From Streptomyces lavendulae subsp. lavendulae (lineage in GTDB: Bacteria; Actinomycetota; Actinomycetes; Streptomycetales; Streptomycetaceae), in contig NZ_CP024986.1 in the NCBI RefSeq assembly GCF_002803845.1, forward strand, positions 177,082 to 241,081: a stretch of DNA of 64,000 nt, given 5' to 3'. Shown piece by piece: positions 43,801-53,026 of this stretch. Positions within the stretch are counted from its first letter, which is position 1; the number at the start of each line of letters is the position of its first letter. The notes beneath the pieces were generated by a model. It made no database searches and had not been told where the DNA came from. It saw nothing but the letters and a program-made list of their open reading frames with translations. The translations under genes were made by a program, and so were the position numbers.

Positions 43801-44333
43801 TCATCCTCGACGAGGACGGGAGCGAGCGGACCCGCTTCACCTTCCCCCGCCAGAGCCGCGGCCGCCACCTCTGCCTCTCGGACTACGTCCGCCCCGAGGA
43901 CTCCGGCGAGACCGACGTGGTCGCCCTCCAGGTGGTCACCATGGGCTCCAAGATCGGCGAGGCCACCGCCAAGCTGTTCGAAGCCGACGCCTACCGCGAC
44001 TACATGGAGCTGCACGGCCTGTCCGTCCAGCTCGCCGAGGCCCTGGCCGAGTACTGGCACGCCCGCGTCCGCGCCGAACTGGGCATCGACGGGTCCGACC
44101 CGGCCTCGGTCGACGGCATGTTCCGCACCGAGTACCAGGGCTGCCGCTACTCCCTCGGCTACCCGGCCTGCCCCGAACTCGCCGACCGGGCGAAGATCGC
44201 CGACCTCCTCCGGCCGGAACGGATCGGCGTCCACCTCTCGGAGGAGTTCCAGCTCCACCCCGAACAGTCCACGGACGCCATCGTGATCCACCACCCCGAA
44301 GCCACCTACTTCAACGCCGGGGGACGCTCATGA
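40842..44333 (+). CDS. metH: Cobalamin-dependent methionine synthase
   Basis: This 1163-residue modular enzyme has four parts. The homocysteine domain covers residues 1-320, with zinc cysteines in GLNCATGP and GGCCGTTPEHL. The pterin (methyl-THF) domain is about 335-610 (YMAIGERTNANGSKKF). The cobalamin domain is about 640-880, with the His ligand motif DVHDIGKN. The C-terminal reactivation domain is about 920-1163. It methylates homocysteine from methyl-tetrahydrofolate. The GTG start overlaps the kinase stop, and its own stop overlaps the metF ATG. Codons in roughly 41040-42660 end in T or U-favouring bases (CGT, GGT) far more often than the C-ending flanks, hinting at a mosaic gene. Confidence 0.97.
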   Translation: MTTHQTRADALREALATRVVVADGAMGTMLQAQDPTMEDFQQLEGCNEVLNVTRPDIVRSVHEAYYSVGVDCVETNTFGANFAALAEYDIPERNFELSEAGARIAREVADEFTASTGQQRWVLGSIGPGTKLPTLGHITYAQIRDAYQINAEGLISGGADALLVETTQDLLQTKSSIIGARRAMEALGVSVPLICSVTVETTGTMLLGSEIGAALTALEPLGIDMIGLNCATGPAEMSEHLRYLARNARIPLSCMPNAGLPVLTKQGAHYPLSAPELADAQETFVREYGLSLVGGCCGTTPEHLRQVVERVRGTAVTARSPQPEPGAASLYQTVPFRQDTSYMAIGERTNANGSKKFREAMLEARWDDCVEMARDQIREGAHMLDLCVDYVGRDGVADMQELAGRFATASTLPIVLDSTEVPVIQAGLEKLGGRAVINSVNYEDGDGPESRFAKVTQLAREHGAALIALTIDEEGQARTVGHKVAIAERLIADLTGNWGIRESDILIDTLTFTICTGQEESRKDGIATIESIRELKRRHPDVQTTLGLSNISFGLNPAARVLLNSVFLDECVKAGLDSAIVHASKILPIARFDEEQVTTALDLIYDRREGDYDPLQKLMALFEGVNTKSLKAGRAEELLALPLDERLQRRIIDGEKNGLEADLDEALRTRPALDIVNDTLLEGMKVVGELFGSGQMQLPFVLQSAEVMKTAVAYLEPHMEKTDDEGKGTIVLATVRGDVHDIGKNLVDIILTNNGYNVVNIGIKQPVSAILEAAQEHKADVIGMSGLLVKSTVIMKENLEELNARGLGSRFPVILGGAALTRAYVEQDLHEIYEGEVRYARDAFEGLRLMDALIAVKRGVPGATLPPLKQRRVPPTGLVLEERPEEPPARSDVAADNPVPAPPFLGTRVVKGIPLKDYASWLDEQALFKGQWGLKQARGGPSYEELVETEGRPRLRGWLDRLHTDNLLEAAVVHGYFPCVSKGDDLIILDEDGSERTRFTFPRQSRGRHLCLSDYVRPEDSGETDVVALQVVTMGSKIGEATAKLFEADAYRDYMELHGLSVQLAEALAEYWHARVRAELGIDGSDPASVDGMFRTEYQGCRYSLGYPACPELADRAKIADLLRPERIGVHLSEEFQLHPEQSTDAIVIHHPEATYFNAGGRS

Positions 44334-45212
44334 CAGCCCTGCGTGAAGCCCTTGCCGGCGGGGTGCCGTCCTTCTCCTTCGAGTTCTTCCCGCCCAGGAC
44401 CGATGCGGGCTCCCGCGTGCTGTGGGAGGCGATCCGCCGTATCGAGGCACTCGCCCCGACCTTCGTATCGGTCACCTACGGGGCCGGCGGCTCCTCCCGG
44501 GACCGTACCGTCGAGGTGACCAAGCGGATCGCCGCCGAGACGACGCTTCGCCCCGTCGCCCACCTCACCGCCGTCGGGCACTCCGTCGCCGAGCTGCGCC
44601 ACATCATCGGGCAGTACGCGGACGTGGGCGTACGGGACGTCCTGGCCCTGCGCGGCGATCCGCCCGGCGATCCGAACGCTCCCTGGGTCCGCCATCCGCA
44701 GGGCCTGACCCATGCGCACGAGCTGGTCAGCCTGGTCCGGGACTCCGGTGCATTCAGCGTCGGCGTCGCCGCGTTCCCCGAGCGGCATCCGCGCTCCCCT
44801 GACTGGGAGAGCGAGATGCGGCACTTCGTGGCCAAGTGCAGGGCGGGCGCCGACTACGCGATCACCCAGATGTTCTTCCACGTCGACGACTACCTGCGGC
44901 TGCGTGACCGGGTGGCCGCCGCGGGCTGCGACACCCCGATCGTCCCGGAGATCATGCCGGCCACGGACGTACGCCAGATCGGCCGGTTCGCCGAGCTCAG
45001 CGGCGCCTCGTTCCCCGGGGAACTGGCCCGCCGCCTCGATGCCGTGCGCGACGACCCGGCCGCCGGACACGCCATCGGCGTCGAGTACGCCACCGCCATG
45101 GCACAGCGGCTGCTGGCCGAGGGAGCCCCGGGGCTGCACTACATCACCCTCAACCGCTCCACGGCGACGCTGGAGATCCACCGCAACGTACTGAACTCAA
45201 GGAGCACACAGC

Positions 45213-45235
<23 letters not shown>
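44330..45235 (+). CDS. metF: 5,10-Methylenetetrahydrofolate reductase
   Basis: This 301-residue TIM-barrel flavoprotein has FEFFPPRTDAGSRVLWEAI near the start and VSVTYGAGGSSRDRTVE at about residue 46. LALRGDPPGDPNAPW lies near 104 and the late TQMFFHVDDYL block near 183. It makes methyl-THF for MetH. The ATG overlaps the metH stop (ATGA), and its last 23 bases overlap the ahcY start, so expression is coupled on both sides. Confidence 0.96.
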
Positions 45236-46649
<1,414 letters not shown>

Positions 46650-46690
46650 TCCCCACGCGACCCGTACAGAGACGGCCAAGAGAGGCGGCT

Positions 46691-47848
46691 ATGATCAATC
46701 TCTTCCAGCCCCAGGTGGGTGCTGAGGAACTCGACGCTGTTGCCCAGGTGTTCCAGGACCACTGGCTCGGCCACGGCCCCCGCACCAAGGCCTTCGAGGC
46801 GGCCTTCGCCGAGCACCTCGGCGTCGCACCCGAACACGTGGTGTTCATCAACTCGGGCACGTCGGGGCTCTTCCTGGCCACGGAACTGCTGGACCTGGAG
46901 GAGGGCGACGAGGTCGTCCTGCCCTCGCTCAGCTTCCTCGCCGCCGCCAACGCGATCATGACCAGCGGTGGCCGCCCGGTCTTCTGTGACGTCGACCCCC
47001 GCACCCTCAACCCCACGCTCGACGACATCGAACAGGTCCTCACCGACCGCACCAAGGCGGTGATCGTCCTCCACTACGGCGGCTACCCCGGCGACATCGT
47101 CCGCATCGCGGAACGCTGCCGCGAGCTCGGCATCACCCTCATCGAGGACTCCGCCTGCTCGGTGGCCTCCCGCGTCGACGGCAGGGCCGTGGGCACCTTC
47201 GGCGACCTCGCCATGTGGAGCTTCGACGCCATGAAGGTCCTCGTCACCGGCGACGGCGGCATGATCTACGTCAAGGATCCCGAGCAGGCCGCGAGGGTCC
47301 GTCGCCTCGCCTACCACGGCCTCGCCCAGCCCAGCGGCTTCGGCTACGCCAAGGTCTCCGCCCGCTGGTGGGAACTGGACATCCCCGAGCCCGGGCGCCG
47401 CGTCATCGGCAACGACCTGACCGCCGCCATCGGCTCCGTCCAACTGCGCAGGCTCCCCGAGATGGTGACCAGGCGCCAGGAGATCGTCGCCCTCTACGAC
47501 CGGGAGCTCGCCGGCATCGAAGGCCTGCTCACTCCCCCGGAACTCCCCGAGGGCCACGAGTCCACCCACTACTTCTACTGGGTGCAGATGTCCCCCGAGA
47601 TCCGCGACCAGGTCGCATCCGACCTGCTGGCGGACGAGATCTACACGACGTTCCGCTACGCCCCTCTGCACAAGGTCCCGACGTACGGTACGCCCGACAC
47701 CCGGCTCCCCTCCTCGGACTGGGTCTCCGACCGTACGCTGTGCCTCCCGCTGCACCCCGGCCTCAGCGACGCCGACGTGCTCACCGTCGCCGCTTCCCTG
47801 CGCAAGGCCGTCGAGGCCCGCACCGCGGAGAAGAACGCCCGGTCCTGA
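46691..47848 (+). CDS. PLP-dependent sugar aminotransferase (DegT/DnrJ/EryC1 family)
   Basis: This 385-residue fold-type I aminotransferase has the pocket INSGTSGLFLATELL at about residue 57 and ITLIEDSACSVASRVDG near 152. The Schiff-base lysine lies in WSFDAMKVLVTGDGGM (about residue 180). It transfers an amino group from glutamate to a TDP-keto-deoxysugar. With the DesVI-like methyltransferase it supports an N-methylated 3- or 4-aminosugar. It is 41 bases after ahcY and ends the SAM operon; a very strong hairpin follows. Confidence 0.92.
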   Translation: MINLFQPQVGAEELDAVAQVFQDHWLGHGPRTKAFEAAFAEHLGVAPEHVVFINSGTSGLFLATELLDLEEGDEVVLPSLSFLAAANAIMTSGGRPVFCDVDPRTLNPTLDDIEQVLTDRTKAVIVLHYGGYPGDIVRIAERCRELGITLIEDSACSVASRVDGRAVGTFGDLAMWSFDAMKVLVTGDGGMIYVKDPEQAARVRRLAYHGLAQPSGFGYAKVSARWWELDIPEPGRRVIGNDLTAAIGSVQLRRLPEMVTRRQEIVALYDRELAGIEGLLTPPELPEGHESTHYFYWVQMSPEIRDQVASDLLADEIYTTFRYAPLHKVPTYGTPDTRLPSSDWVSDRTLCLPLHPGLSDADVLTVAASLRKAVEARTAEKNARS

Positions 47849-47864
47849 GGCGGGGGGCCGCGTA

Positions 47865-47904
47865 CGCGGGGGCGGGGGGAGTTCGCGCTCCCCCCGCCCC
47901 CGCG
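47865..47904 (+). terminator. Strong hairpin terminator
   Basis: A 17-bp perfect stem (CGCGGGGGCGGGGGGAG at 47865-47881 with its complement at 47888-47904) and a six-base loop lie 17 bases after the aminotransferase stop, closing the metK operon. It also faces the convergent oxidase gene. Confidence 0.85.
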
Positions 47905-47984
47905 TTCCGTTTCCGTGTTCCCCACCCCACGGAGCCCGAAGGGGCGCCGGGAAACCCGGCGCCCCTGGGCACAGCTCCGACCGG

Positions 47985-49439
47985 TCAGGCCACGATGTCG
48001 ATCCGGCCCATCTGCCCGCCGGAGGAGTGACCCAGCTGGTGGCAGTGGTACAGGTACTGGCCCGTGTACGGCCCCCAGGTCATGGCGATCTTCACGGTGT
48101 CGCCGGGGCCGAGCGTGACGGTGTCCTTCAGACCGAGGTCACGGGTGCCGGCCGGCTTGCCGTTGCGCTCCAGCACCCGGAAGTACGTCAGGTGGGTGTG
48201 GAAGCTGTGCCACAGGTGGAAGTCCGGCTTCCCGGGTGCCGCGGGGGCCTCCACGTTGCGGACGGTCCACACCTCGGTGGTGCCCAGCTTGGCCGTGATG
48301 TCCACCCGGTTCGGGTCGTAGGACTGGCCGTTGATGGTCATCGCCGGGAAGGTACGGATCTCGAAGTCCCGCTCCACCGTGGGCGTCGGCTGCGGCGGGT
48401 ACGTCGTCAGCCGGCCCGGCACGAAGCTGTAGTCCGGCGCCGTGCGCACGATGTCGAAGCGCATCACCTCGGGGCGCTCGATCGACTGCGCGCCCGGGTT
48501 CTCCAGCACCACGGAGTCGCCCACCTTGTAGCGGGAGAAGTCCACGACGATGTCCGCCCGCTCACCGCCCAGCATCAGCAGCTCGCTCTGCTGCACGGGA
48601 GTCTCCAGGAAGCCCCCGTCGGTGCCGATCTGGGTGAACTCGATGCCGTCGGCGAAACGCAGCTTGACGTAGCGGTTGGCGCAGGCGTTGTAGACGCGGA
48701 AACGGTACTTGCGCGCCGCGACCTGGAAGTACGGCCGCTCCTTGCCGTTGACCAGCATGTGCGGGCAGTCCGAGGGGCGGGTGTAGAGCAGGGTGCCGTC
48801 CGCCTCGACGCGCGCGTCCCGGATGACGAGCGGGACGTCGTAGGGACCGCTCGGCAACGGCAGCGTGCGCTCGTTGTGGTCGGTGAGCAGGTACAGGCCG
48901 TGCAGGCCCATGAAGACGTTCTCGGCCTCCAGGTGGTGCGCGTGGTCGTGGTACCACAGCGACGCCGCCGGCTGGTTGTTCGGGTAGCGGTACGTACGTT
49001 CGCCGCCCGGCACGATGGTGTCCATCGGCAGGCCGTCGTGCTCGGAGAGCACGTGCGCCCCGTGCAGGTGGACCGCGGTGTTCACCTGGAGCTCGTTGAT
49101 CTGCCGGACGACGACCTCACGGCCCTGGGTCGCCCGGATGGTCGGGCCGGGGAAGGTGCCGTCGTAGGTGCGGACCTTCGACATGAGGCCCTTGACGATC
49201 TCGACCTGGGCTTCCTGCATCCGTATCTCGTAGAGGTCGGACGTGGCCGTGAAGGAGGTCGGCTTGAGGTTCTTCGGCAGCGGCATGGCGTGCGCGAACG
49301 GTACGATCGGCGCCGCCTCCGCCGTGGCGAGGGAACTGGCCACGGCCTGGGACCCGGCACCGGTCAGCCGGTCCCACGGGAACAGGGCCGCCGCGCCACC
49401 GGCGGCCGCCACTTTGAGGGCATTACGACGATTCAGCAT
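47985..49439 (-). CDS. Multicopper oxidase (Tat-exported, laccase/phenoxazinone synthase-like)
   Basis: This 484-residue protein has an N-terminal twin-arginine signal (RRNALKVAAAGGAAALF). Three cupredoxin domains carry all copper-ligand clusters: AVHLHGAH and WYHDHAHH in domain 1, and HTHLTYF and YLYHCHQLGHSSGGQM in domain 3. Such enzymes oxidise phenols, aminophenols or quinols with reduction of O2 to water. Its start overlaps the end of the upstream membrane-protein gene by 17 bases, and it is the last gene of a minus-strand run from the ketoreductase. This suggests a late oxidation or phenolic coupling of the polyketide outside the membrane. The coupling role is inference. Confidence 0.9.
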   Translation of the reverse strand: MLNRRNALKVAAAGGAAALFPWDRLTGAGSQAVASSLATAEAAPIVPFAHAMPLPKNLKPTSFTATSDLYEIRMQEAQVEIVKGLMSKVRTYDGTFPGPTIRATQGREVVVRQINELQVNTAVHLHGAHVLSEHDGLPMDTIVPGGERTYRYPNNQPAASLWYHDHAHHLEAENVFMGLHGLYLLTDHNERTLPLPSGPYDVPLVIRDARVEADGTLLYTRPSDCPHMLVNGKERPYFQVAARKYRFRVYNACANRYVKLRFADGIEFTQIGTDGGFLETPVQQSELLMLGGERADIVVDFSRYKVGDSVVLENPGAQSIERPEVMRFDIVRTAPDYSFVPGRLTTYPPQPTPTVERDFEIRTFPAMTINGQSYDPNRVDITAKLGTTEVWTVRNVEAPAAPGKPDFHLWHSFHTHLTYFRVLERNGKPAGTRDLGLKDTVTLGPGDTVKIAMTWGPYTGQYLYHCHQLGHSSGGQMGRIDIVA

Positions 49440-50154
49440 GCAAGGATCCGGATTCTCTTCGAAGGGAGGGAGCACCGGCCGCGGCCGCCCACGGCGCACC
49501 GGCCACGAACGCCAGCAGCAGGGCGGCGAGGGCGCACAACCGCATGGCCGTGACGGCGTCGGCGGTGACGACAGCGCCCAGGGGCCCACCGTCCACGGGG
49601 GAGAAGGCCCGTGCCAGGACCACGAGCGGTACGGTCACCACCGCGCCGACGGCCGTGGCCGCTGCCGCGAAACCCAGCTGGGCGGGGAGCGAGCGGCCGC
49701 CGGCCCCCACCAGCCGACCGCACCGGCGGCGCAGCACCTGGCCGGCCAGGGCCAGCAGCGGCAGCGTCAGGTAGAAGGCCACTGTGGCCAGGGCGAGGAA
49801 CAGCCCGGGCCGGAAGGCCTCCGGCTCCACCGGCCCGGCACTGTGCCACCAGGCGTGGTCACCCGGTTGCGGCGGGGGCGCCTCGGTGCGGGGGTACACG
49901 ATCCACGCCACCGCGAAGGCCTGGGCGAAGGCGAGCAGGCCCAGCGGTACCTGACTCAACGAGGACAGCAGGCGCAGCGCGCCCCGCTCCCCCGCGCCCC
50001 TGCCCGCCACGCCCCCGGGAACGGCCCCGGGGGCCGCGCCCCCGGGGCCGTCCCCGGGTTCCCGCCCGGCCCCCACCCCCGGGCCGGTGCCCGACGTGCC
50101 GCCGGCCCGGCGGTATCCGGCGGCGGCGACCAGTTCCCGGGCGACCACGCTCAC
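49423..50154 (-). CDS. Four-helix integral membrane protein of unknown function
   Basis: This 243-residue protein has a Gly/Pro-rich N-terminal 60 residues and then about four transmembrane segments (around FAQAFAVAWIVYP, LFLALATVAFYLTLPLLALA, AAATAVGAVVTVPLVVLARA and LCALAALLLAFVAG). I do not recognise a family. The GTG at 50154 is favoured because it overlaps the SDR stop as GTGA. Its 3' end overlaps the multicopper oxidase start by 17 bases. Strict coupling on both sides suggests that it works with the exported oxidase, perhaps as a membrane partner or quinol carrier. Confidence 0.72.
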   Translation of the reverse strand: MSVVARELVAAAGYRRAGGTSGTGPGVGAGREPGDGPGGAAPGAVPGGVAGRGAGERGALRLLSSLSQVPLGLLAFAQAFAVAWIVYPRTEAPPPQPGDHAWWHSAGPVEPEAFRPGLFLALATVAFYLTLPLLALAGQVLRRRCGRLVGAGGRSLPAQLGFAAAATAVGAVVTVPLVVLARAFSPVDGGPLGAVVTADAVTAMRLCALAALLLAFVAGAPWAAAAGAPSLRRESGSLHAESS

Positions 50155-51008
50155 GGCCCGCTCTCCGCGGGGAAGTCGGTGGTGCGGGCCAGGGCGTCCC
50201 ATTCCTCCCAGCCGGCCAGCCGCGCCCGCAGCACGTTCGGCGCCAGGTCCGCGGCCCCCTCGCCGAGCAGGACGCGCAGTGGCGGCTCCGCCTCGTCGGT
50301 CAGCTTCAGCAGGGCCTCGCCCGCCTTCCGCGGATCCCCCGGCTGGAGGTGTGCGTAGGCCCCCGACAGACCGTGCCGGCGCTTGGCGAGGACCTCGTCG
50401 TATGCGAACTTGGGCGTGGCGCGGACCATGCTGCCCGCACTCCAGTCGGTGCGGAACTCCCCCGCCTCGACCAGGGTGACCTTCACGCCGAAGCCCGCGA
50501 CCTCCTGGGCCAGGGTCTCGCTGACCGCTTCCAGGGCCCACTTGCTCGCGCAGTACAGGCCGAGGTTGGGGTACGTGGTGACGCCCGCGATGCTCGACAT
50601 CTGCAGCAGGTGGCCGCTGCCCTGGCGGCGCATCACCGGCAGGACGGCCTGGGTCACCCAGAGCGCGCCGAAGAAGTTCACGTCGAACTGGTCACGGACC
50701 TGGGTCTCGTTCACCTCCTCCACGGCGCCGGCCAGACCGTAGCCGGCGTTGTTGAGGAGCACGTCGATCCGCCCGGTCCGCTCGGCCGCCTCGGCGACCG
50801 CGGCCAGCACCGCCGCGCGGTCGGTGACGTCGAGCGCCACGGGGACGACCCGCTCGCCGAAGCGCTCCACGAGCCCGTCCAGGGCCGGGATGCTGCGGGC
50901 CGTGGCCACCACGGTGTCGCCGGCCTCCAGGACCACCTCGGCTATGGCCCGGCCCAGACCCCGGGAAGCCCCGGTGATCAGCCAGACGCGTTCGGTCCTG
51001 TCGCTCAT
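50151..51008 (-). CDS. Short-chain dehydrogenase/reductase
   Basis: This 285-residue classical SDR has the cofactor motif LITGASRGLGRAIAE at residues 10-24, NNAGYG near 85, the catalytic Ser in MSSIAG and the Tyr/Lys in YCASKWALE (about residues 149-153). The C-terminal extension beyond residue 230 is typical of substrate-specific SDRs. It overlaps the cyclase stop by four bases (ATGA). It is likely a tailoring ketoreductase acting after ring formation; the substrate is not known. Confidence 0.9.
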   Translation of the reverse strand: MSDRTERVWLITGASRGLGRAIAEVVLEAGDTVVATARSIPALDGLVERFGERVVPVALDVTDRAAVLAAVAEAAERTGRIDVLLNNAGYGLAGAVEEVNETQVRDQFDVNFFGALWVTQAVLPVMRRQGSGHLLQMSSIAGVTTYPNLGLYCASKWALEAVSETLAQEVAGFGVKVTLVEAGEFRTDWSAGSMVRATPKFAYDEVLAKRRHGLSGAYAHLQPGDPRKAGEALLKLTDEAEPPLRVLLGEGAADLAPNVLRARLAGWEEWDALARTTDFPAESGP

Positions 51009-51955
51009 CGTCCCGCCCTCTGCTCGGCGTAGGCCTTGGCGTGGTGGAGGGTGGCGGTGCTGTTGGTGCTGAGGGCGGTGTGGACGTAGCGCTTGGCGTC
51101 CTCGACCGTGGCCGACTCGCCCAGGATCCGGGCGATGTTGTCGGTGTTGATCGTCACCGTGTGCTGCGAGGAGGCCGCCACCCCGCCCTCGTTCTCCTCG
51201 AACGTCCAGTAACCGGTGTGCAGGGTCATCAGCGCCGGCAGGGTCGTCTGCTTGTACGCGATCCGGTGGTGCGCGAACGTCACCCGGTAGGACTTGGTGG
51301 TGTGCACCGAGCCGTCCTTGGCGCGCGTGTCCATCTCCAGCTCCTGCAGCCCGGGGGTGTCCTCGCGCAGACGGACCGTGGCCACGTGCGGCAGCCGCTC
51401 GTGCCAGCGGTCCGCCTCGTTCACGAAGTCGTACACGTCCTTCGCCGAGCCCTCGATCTGCACGGTGTCCTCGAAGGAGAACGTCAGCTCTTCGGCCGCG
51501 TGCGCCGCCTCGACGTTCTTCTTCAGCGCCGCAAGCTCCGAACGCGAGTTGCGGTCGACGGCCTCGTCGATCCACGCCAGCGAGTCCGCGTCGTCGTCGA
51601 CGGCCCGGTAGTCGTGCAGCAGCCGCACCCGCGACTCCTGCGCGGACAGCTCCTCGATGATCCAGGTCCCGCCCATCGCGGCCACCGGCGGCGCGGTGAC
51701 CTCCTGGCGGAAGGTGATCCTCAACGCCTCCGCGTCCAGGGTGCGGCGCGAGGTCCAGTTCTTCGCCTCGCCGTTCGCGGTCGCCCAGATCCGGATCCGC
51801 TCCTCGCCGGGCCCCTCCGGCACCTGGTCGACGTAGATCGTCGGGGGGAAGATCCGGGGCCAGTTCACGACCTCGGCGATCAGACGGTAGACGGCGGCGG
51901 CCGGAGCCGAGACCGTGATCTCGTGCTCCACCTCGCGCAGACCGGGCTGCGTCAT
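51005..51955 (-). CDS. Didomain aromatase/cyclase 3 (type II PKS)
   Basis: This 316-residue protein has two START-like cyclase domains (about residues 5-150 and 160-312), with signature ITVSAPAAAVYRLIAEVVNW opening the first and LTFSFEDTVQIEGSAKDVYD opening the second. It lies directly downstream of the C9 ketoreductase, the usual partner, because didomain aromatase/cyclases dehydrate and aromatise the first ring after C9 reduction. It is therefore the most likely principal first-ring cyclase here. The stop overlaps the SDR start, so the KR-ARO/CYC-SDR-membrane-oxidase genes behave as one operon. Confidence 0.93.
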   Translation of the reverse strand: MTQPGLREVEHEITVSAPAAAVYRLIAEVVNWPRIFPPTIYVDQVPEGPGEERIRIWATANGEAKNWTSRRTLDAEALRITFRQEVTAPPVAAMGGTWIIEELSAQESRVRLLHDYRAVDDDADSLAWIDEAVDRNSRSELAALKKNVEAAHAAEELTFSFEDTVQIEGSAKDVYDFVNEADRWHERLPHVATVRLREDTPGLQELEMDTRAKDGSVHTTKSYRVTFAHHRIAYKQTTLPALMTLHTGYWTFEENEGGVAASSQHTVTINTDNIARILGESATVEDAKRYVHTALSTNSTATLHHAKAYAEQRAGR

Positions 51956-51989
51956 GCCGATGACTCCTCAACAGTCGAAACGAGCACGG

Positions 51990-52775
51990 TCAGAAGTTGC
52001 CGAGGCCGCCGCAGACGTTCAGCGCCTGCGAGGTGATGGAGGCGGCGGCGTCGGAAGCCAGGTAACCCACCAGGCCGGCCACTTCCTCCGGCGTCGAGTA
52101 ACGGCCGAGGGGGATCTTCGCCTGGAACTTCTCCAGGATCGCCTCCTCCGTCGCGTCATAGGCGGCCGCGTAACCCTGCCGCACGCGCTGCGCCATCGGC
52201 GTCTCCACATAACCCGGGCAGACGGCGTTCACGGTGATACCGGTGGGGGCCAGCTCGTTGCCGAGCGCCTTCGTGAAGCCCACCACCCCGTGCTTGGAAG
52301 CGGAGTACGGGGCGCCCAGCACCACGCCCTGCTTCCCGGCCGTGGACGCGATGTTGATGATCCGGCCGCGGTCCTTCGCCCGCAGCCCGCCCGTGGTCAG
52401 CGCCTCACGCGTGACACGGAAGACACTGTTGAGGTTCGTGTCGATCACGTCGTGCCACAGCTCCTCGGCGATGTCGGCCGTCACACCGCCACCCGAACGC
52501 CCCGCGTTGTTCACGACCACGTCCACGCTGCCGAAACGGTCCACCGCGGCCTGGATCCAGGCCCGTACCCCGTCGGTCGAGCGGACGTCGACCACCGCTC
52601 CGTCGACCTCCAGACCCTCGCCCTGGAGCTCCTTGACGGTCTCCGCCACGTTCTCGGCGCTGCGGGCCCCGATGAAGACCCGATGCCCCTGCACCGCCAG
52701 CAGCCGCGCCACGGCCAGCCCGATACCACTCGTGGCACCCGTGACGACGGCAACCCGCTTGCCCTGATCCGACAT
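51990..52775 (-). CDS. Polyketide C9 ketoreductase (ActIII-like)
   Basis: This 261-residue SDR has VVTGATSGIGLAVARLLA near the N-terminus, NNAGRSGGGVT at about residue 93, catalytic Ser/Tyr/Lys in INIASTAGKQ and PYSASKHG (about residues 144, 157 and 161), and the C-terminal ALNVCGGLGNF typical of ActIII-type polyketide ketoreductases. It reduces the C9 carbonyl of the nascent poly-beta-ketone using NADPH. It is divergent from the KS-alpha gene across 251 bases and begins the minus-strand operon. Confidence 0.94.
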   Translation of the reverse strand: MSDQGKRVAVVTGATSGIGLAVARLLAVQGHRVFIGARSAENVAETVKELQGEGLEVDGAVVDVRSTDGVRAWIQAAVDRFGSVDVVVNNAGRSGGGVTADIAEELWHDVIDTNLNSVFRVTREALTTGGLRAKDRGRIINIASTAGKQGVVLGAPYSASKHGVVGFTKALGNELAPTGITVNAVCPGYVETPMAQRVRQGYAAAYDATEEAILEKFQAKIPLGRYSTPEEVAGLVGYLASDAAASITSQALNVCGGLGNF

Positions 52776-52909
52776 GCGCTCTCCTCGACGCTCAACTACG
52801 TGACCTCACGGGCAGGGTCGGGGCCCCGCCTGGAGGACGGCTCGAAAGATCCTCGGGACCGGCCCGCACCCCCGTTTGGACCGGGACCCAGCCGCCCCAC
52901 CATCGGAGT

Positions 52910-52927
52910 TCGATCAGCCATCGAGCG
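52910..52927 (+). promoter_or_regulatory. Candidate SARP binding box upstream of KS-alpha
   Basis: TCGATCA (52910) and TCGAGCG (52921) are direct heptamers of the TCGAGNN type with an 11-base start-to-start distance, the arrangement used by SARPs such as ActII-ORF4. They lie about 105 bases before the KS-alpha start in the divergent KR/KS intergenic region. A single TCGAAAG at 52841 is the only other clear heptamer. Confidence 0.5.
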
Positions 52928-53026
52928 CCGTTTCCCAAGCTCGTACGCACAGCAGGTCGCGAGAGGCAGGCGCCGCCAGCGCCGGACCGACAGCACAGCA
53001 GAAGGACTCACCGTGAAGGACACCCA

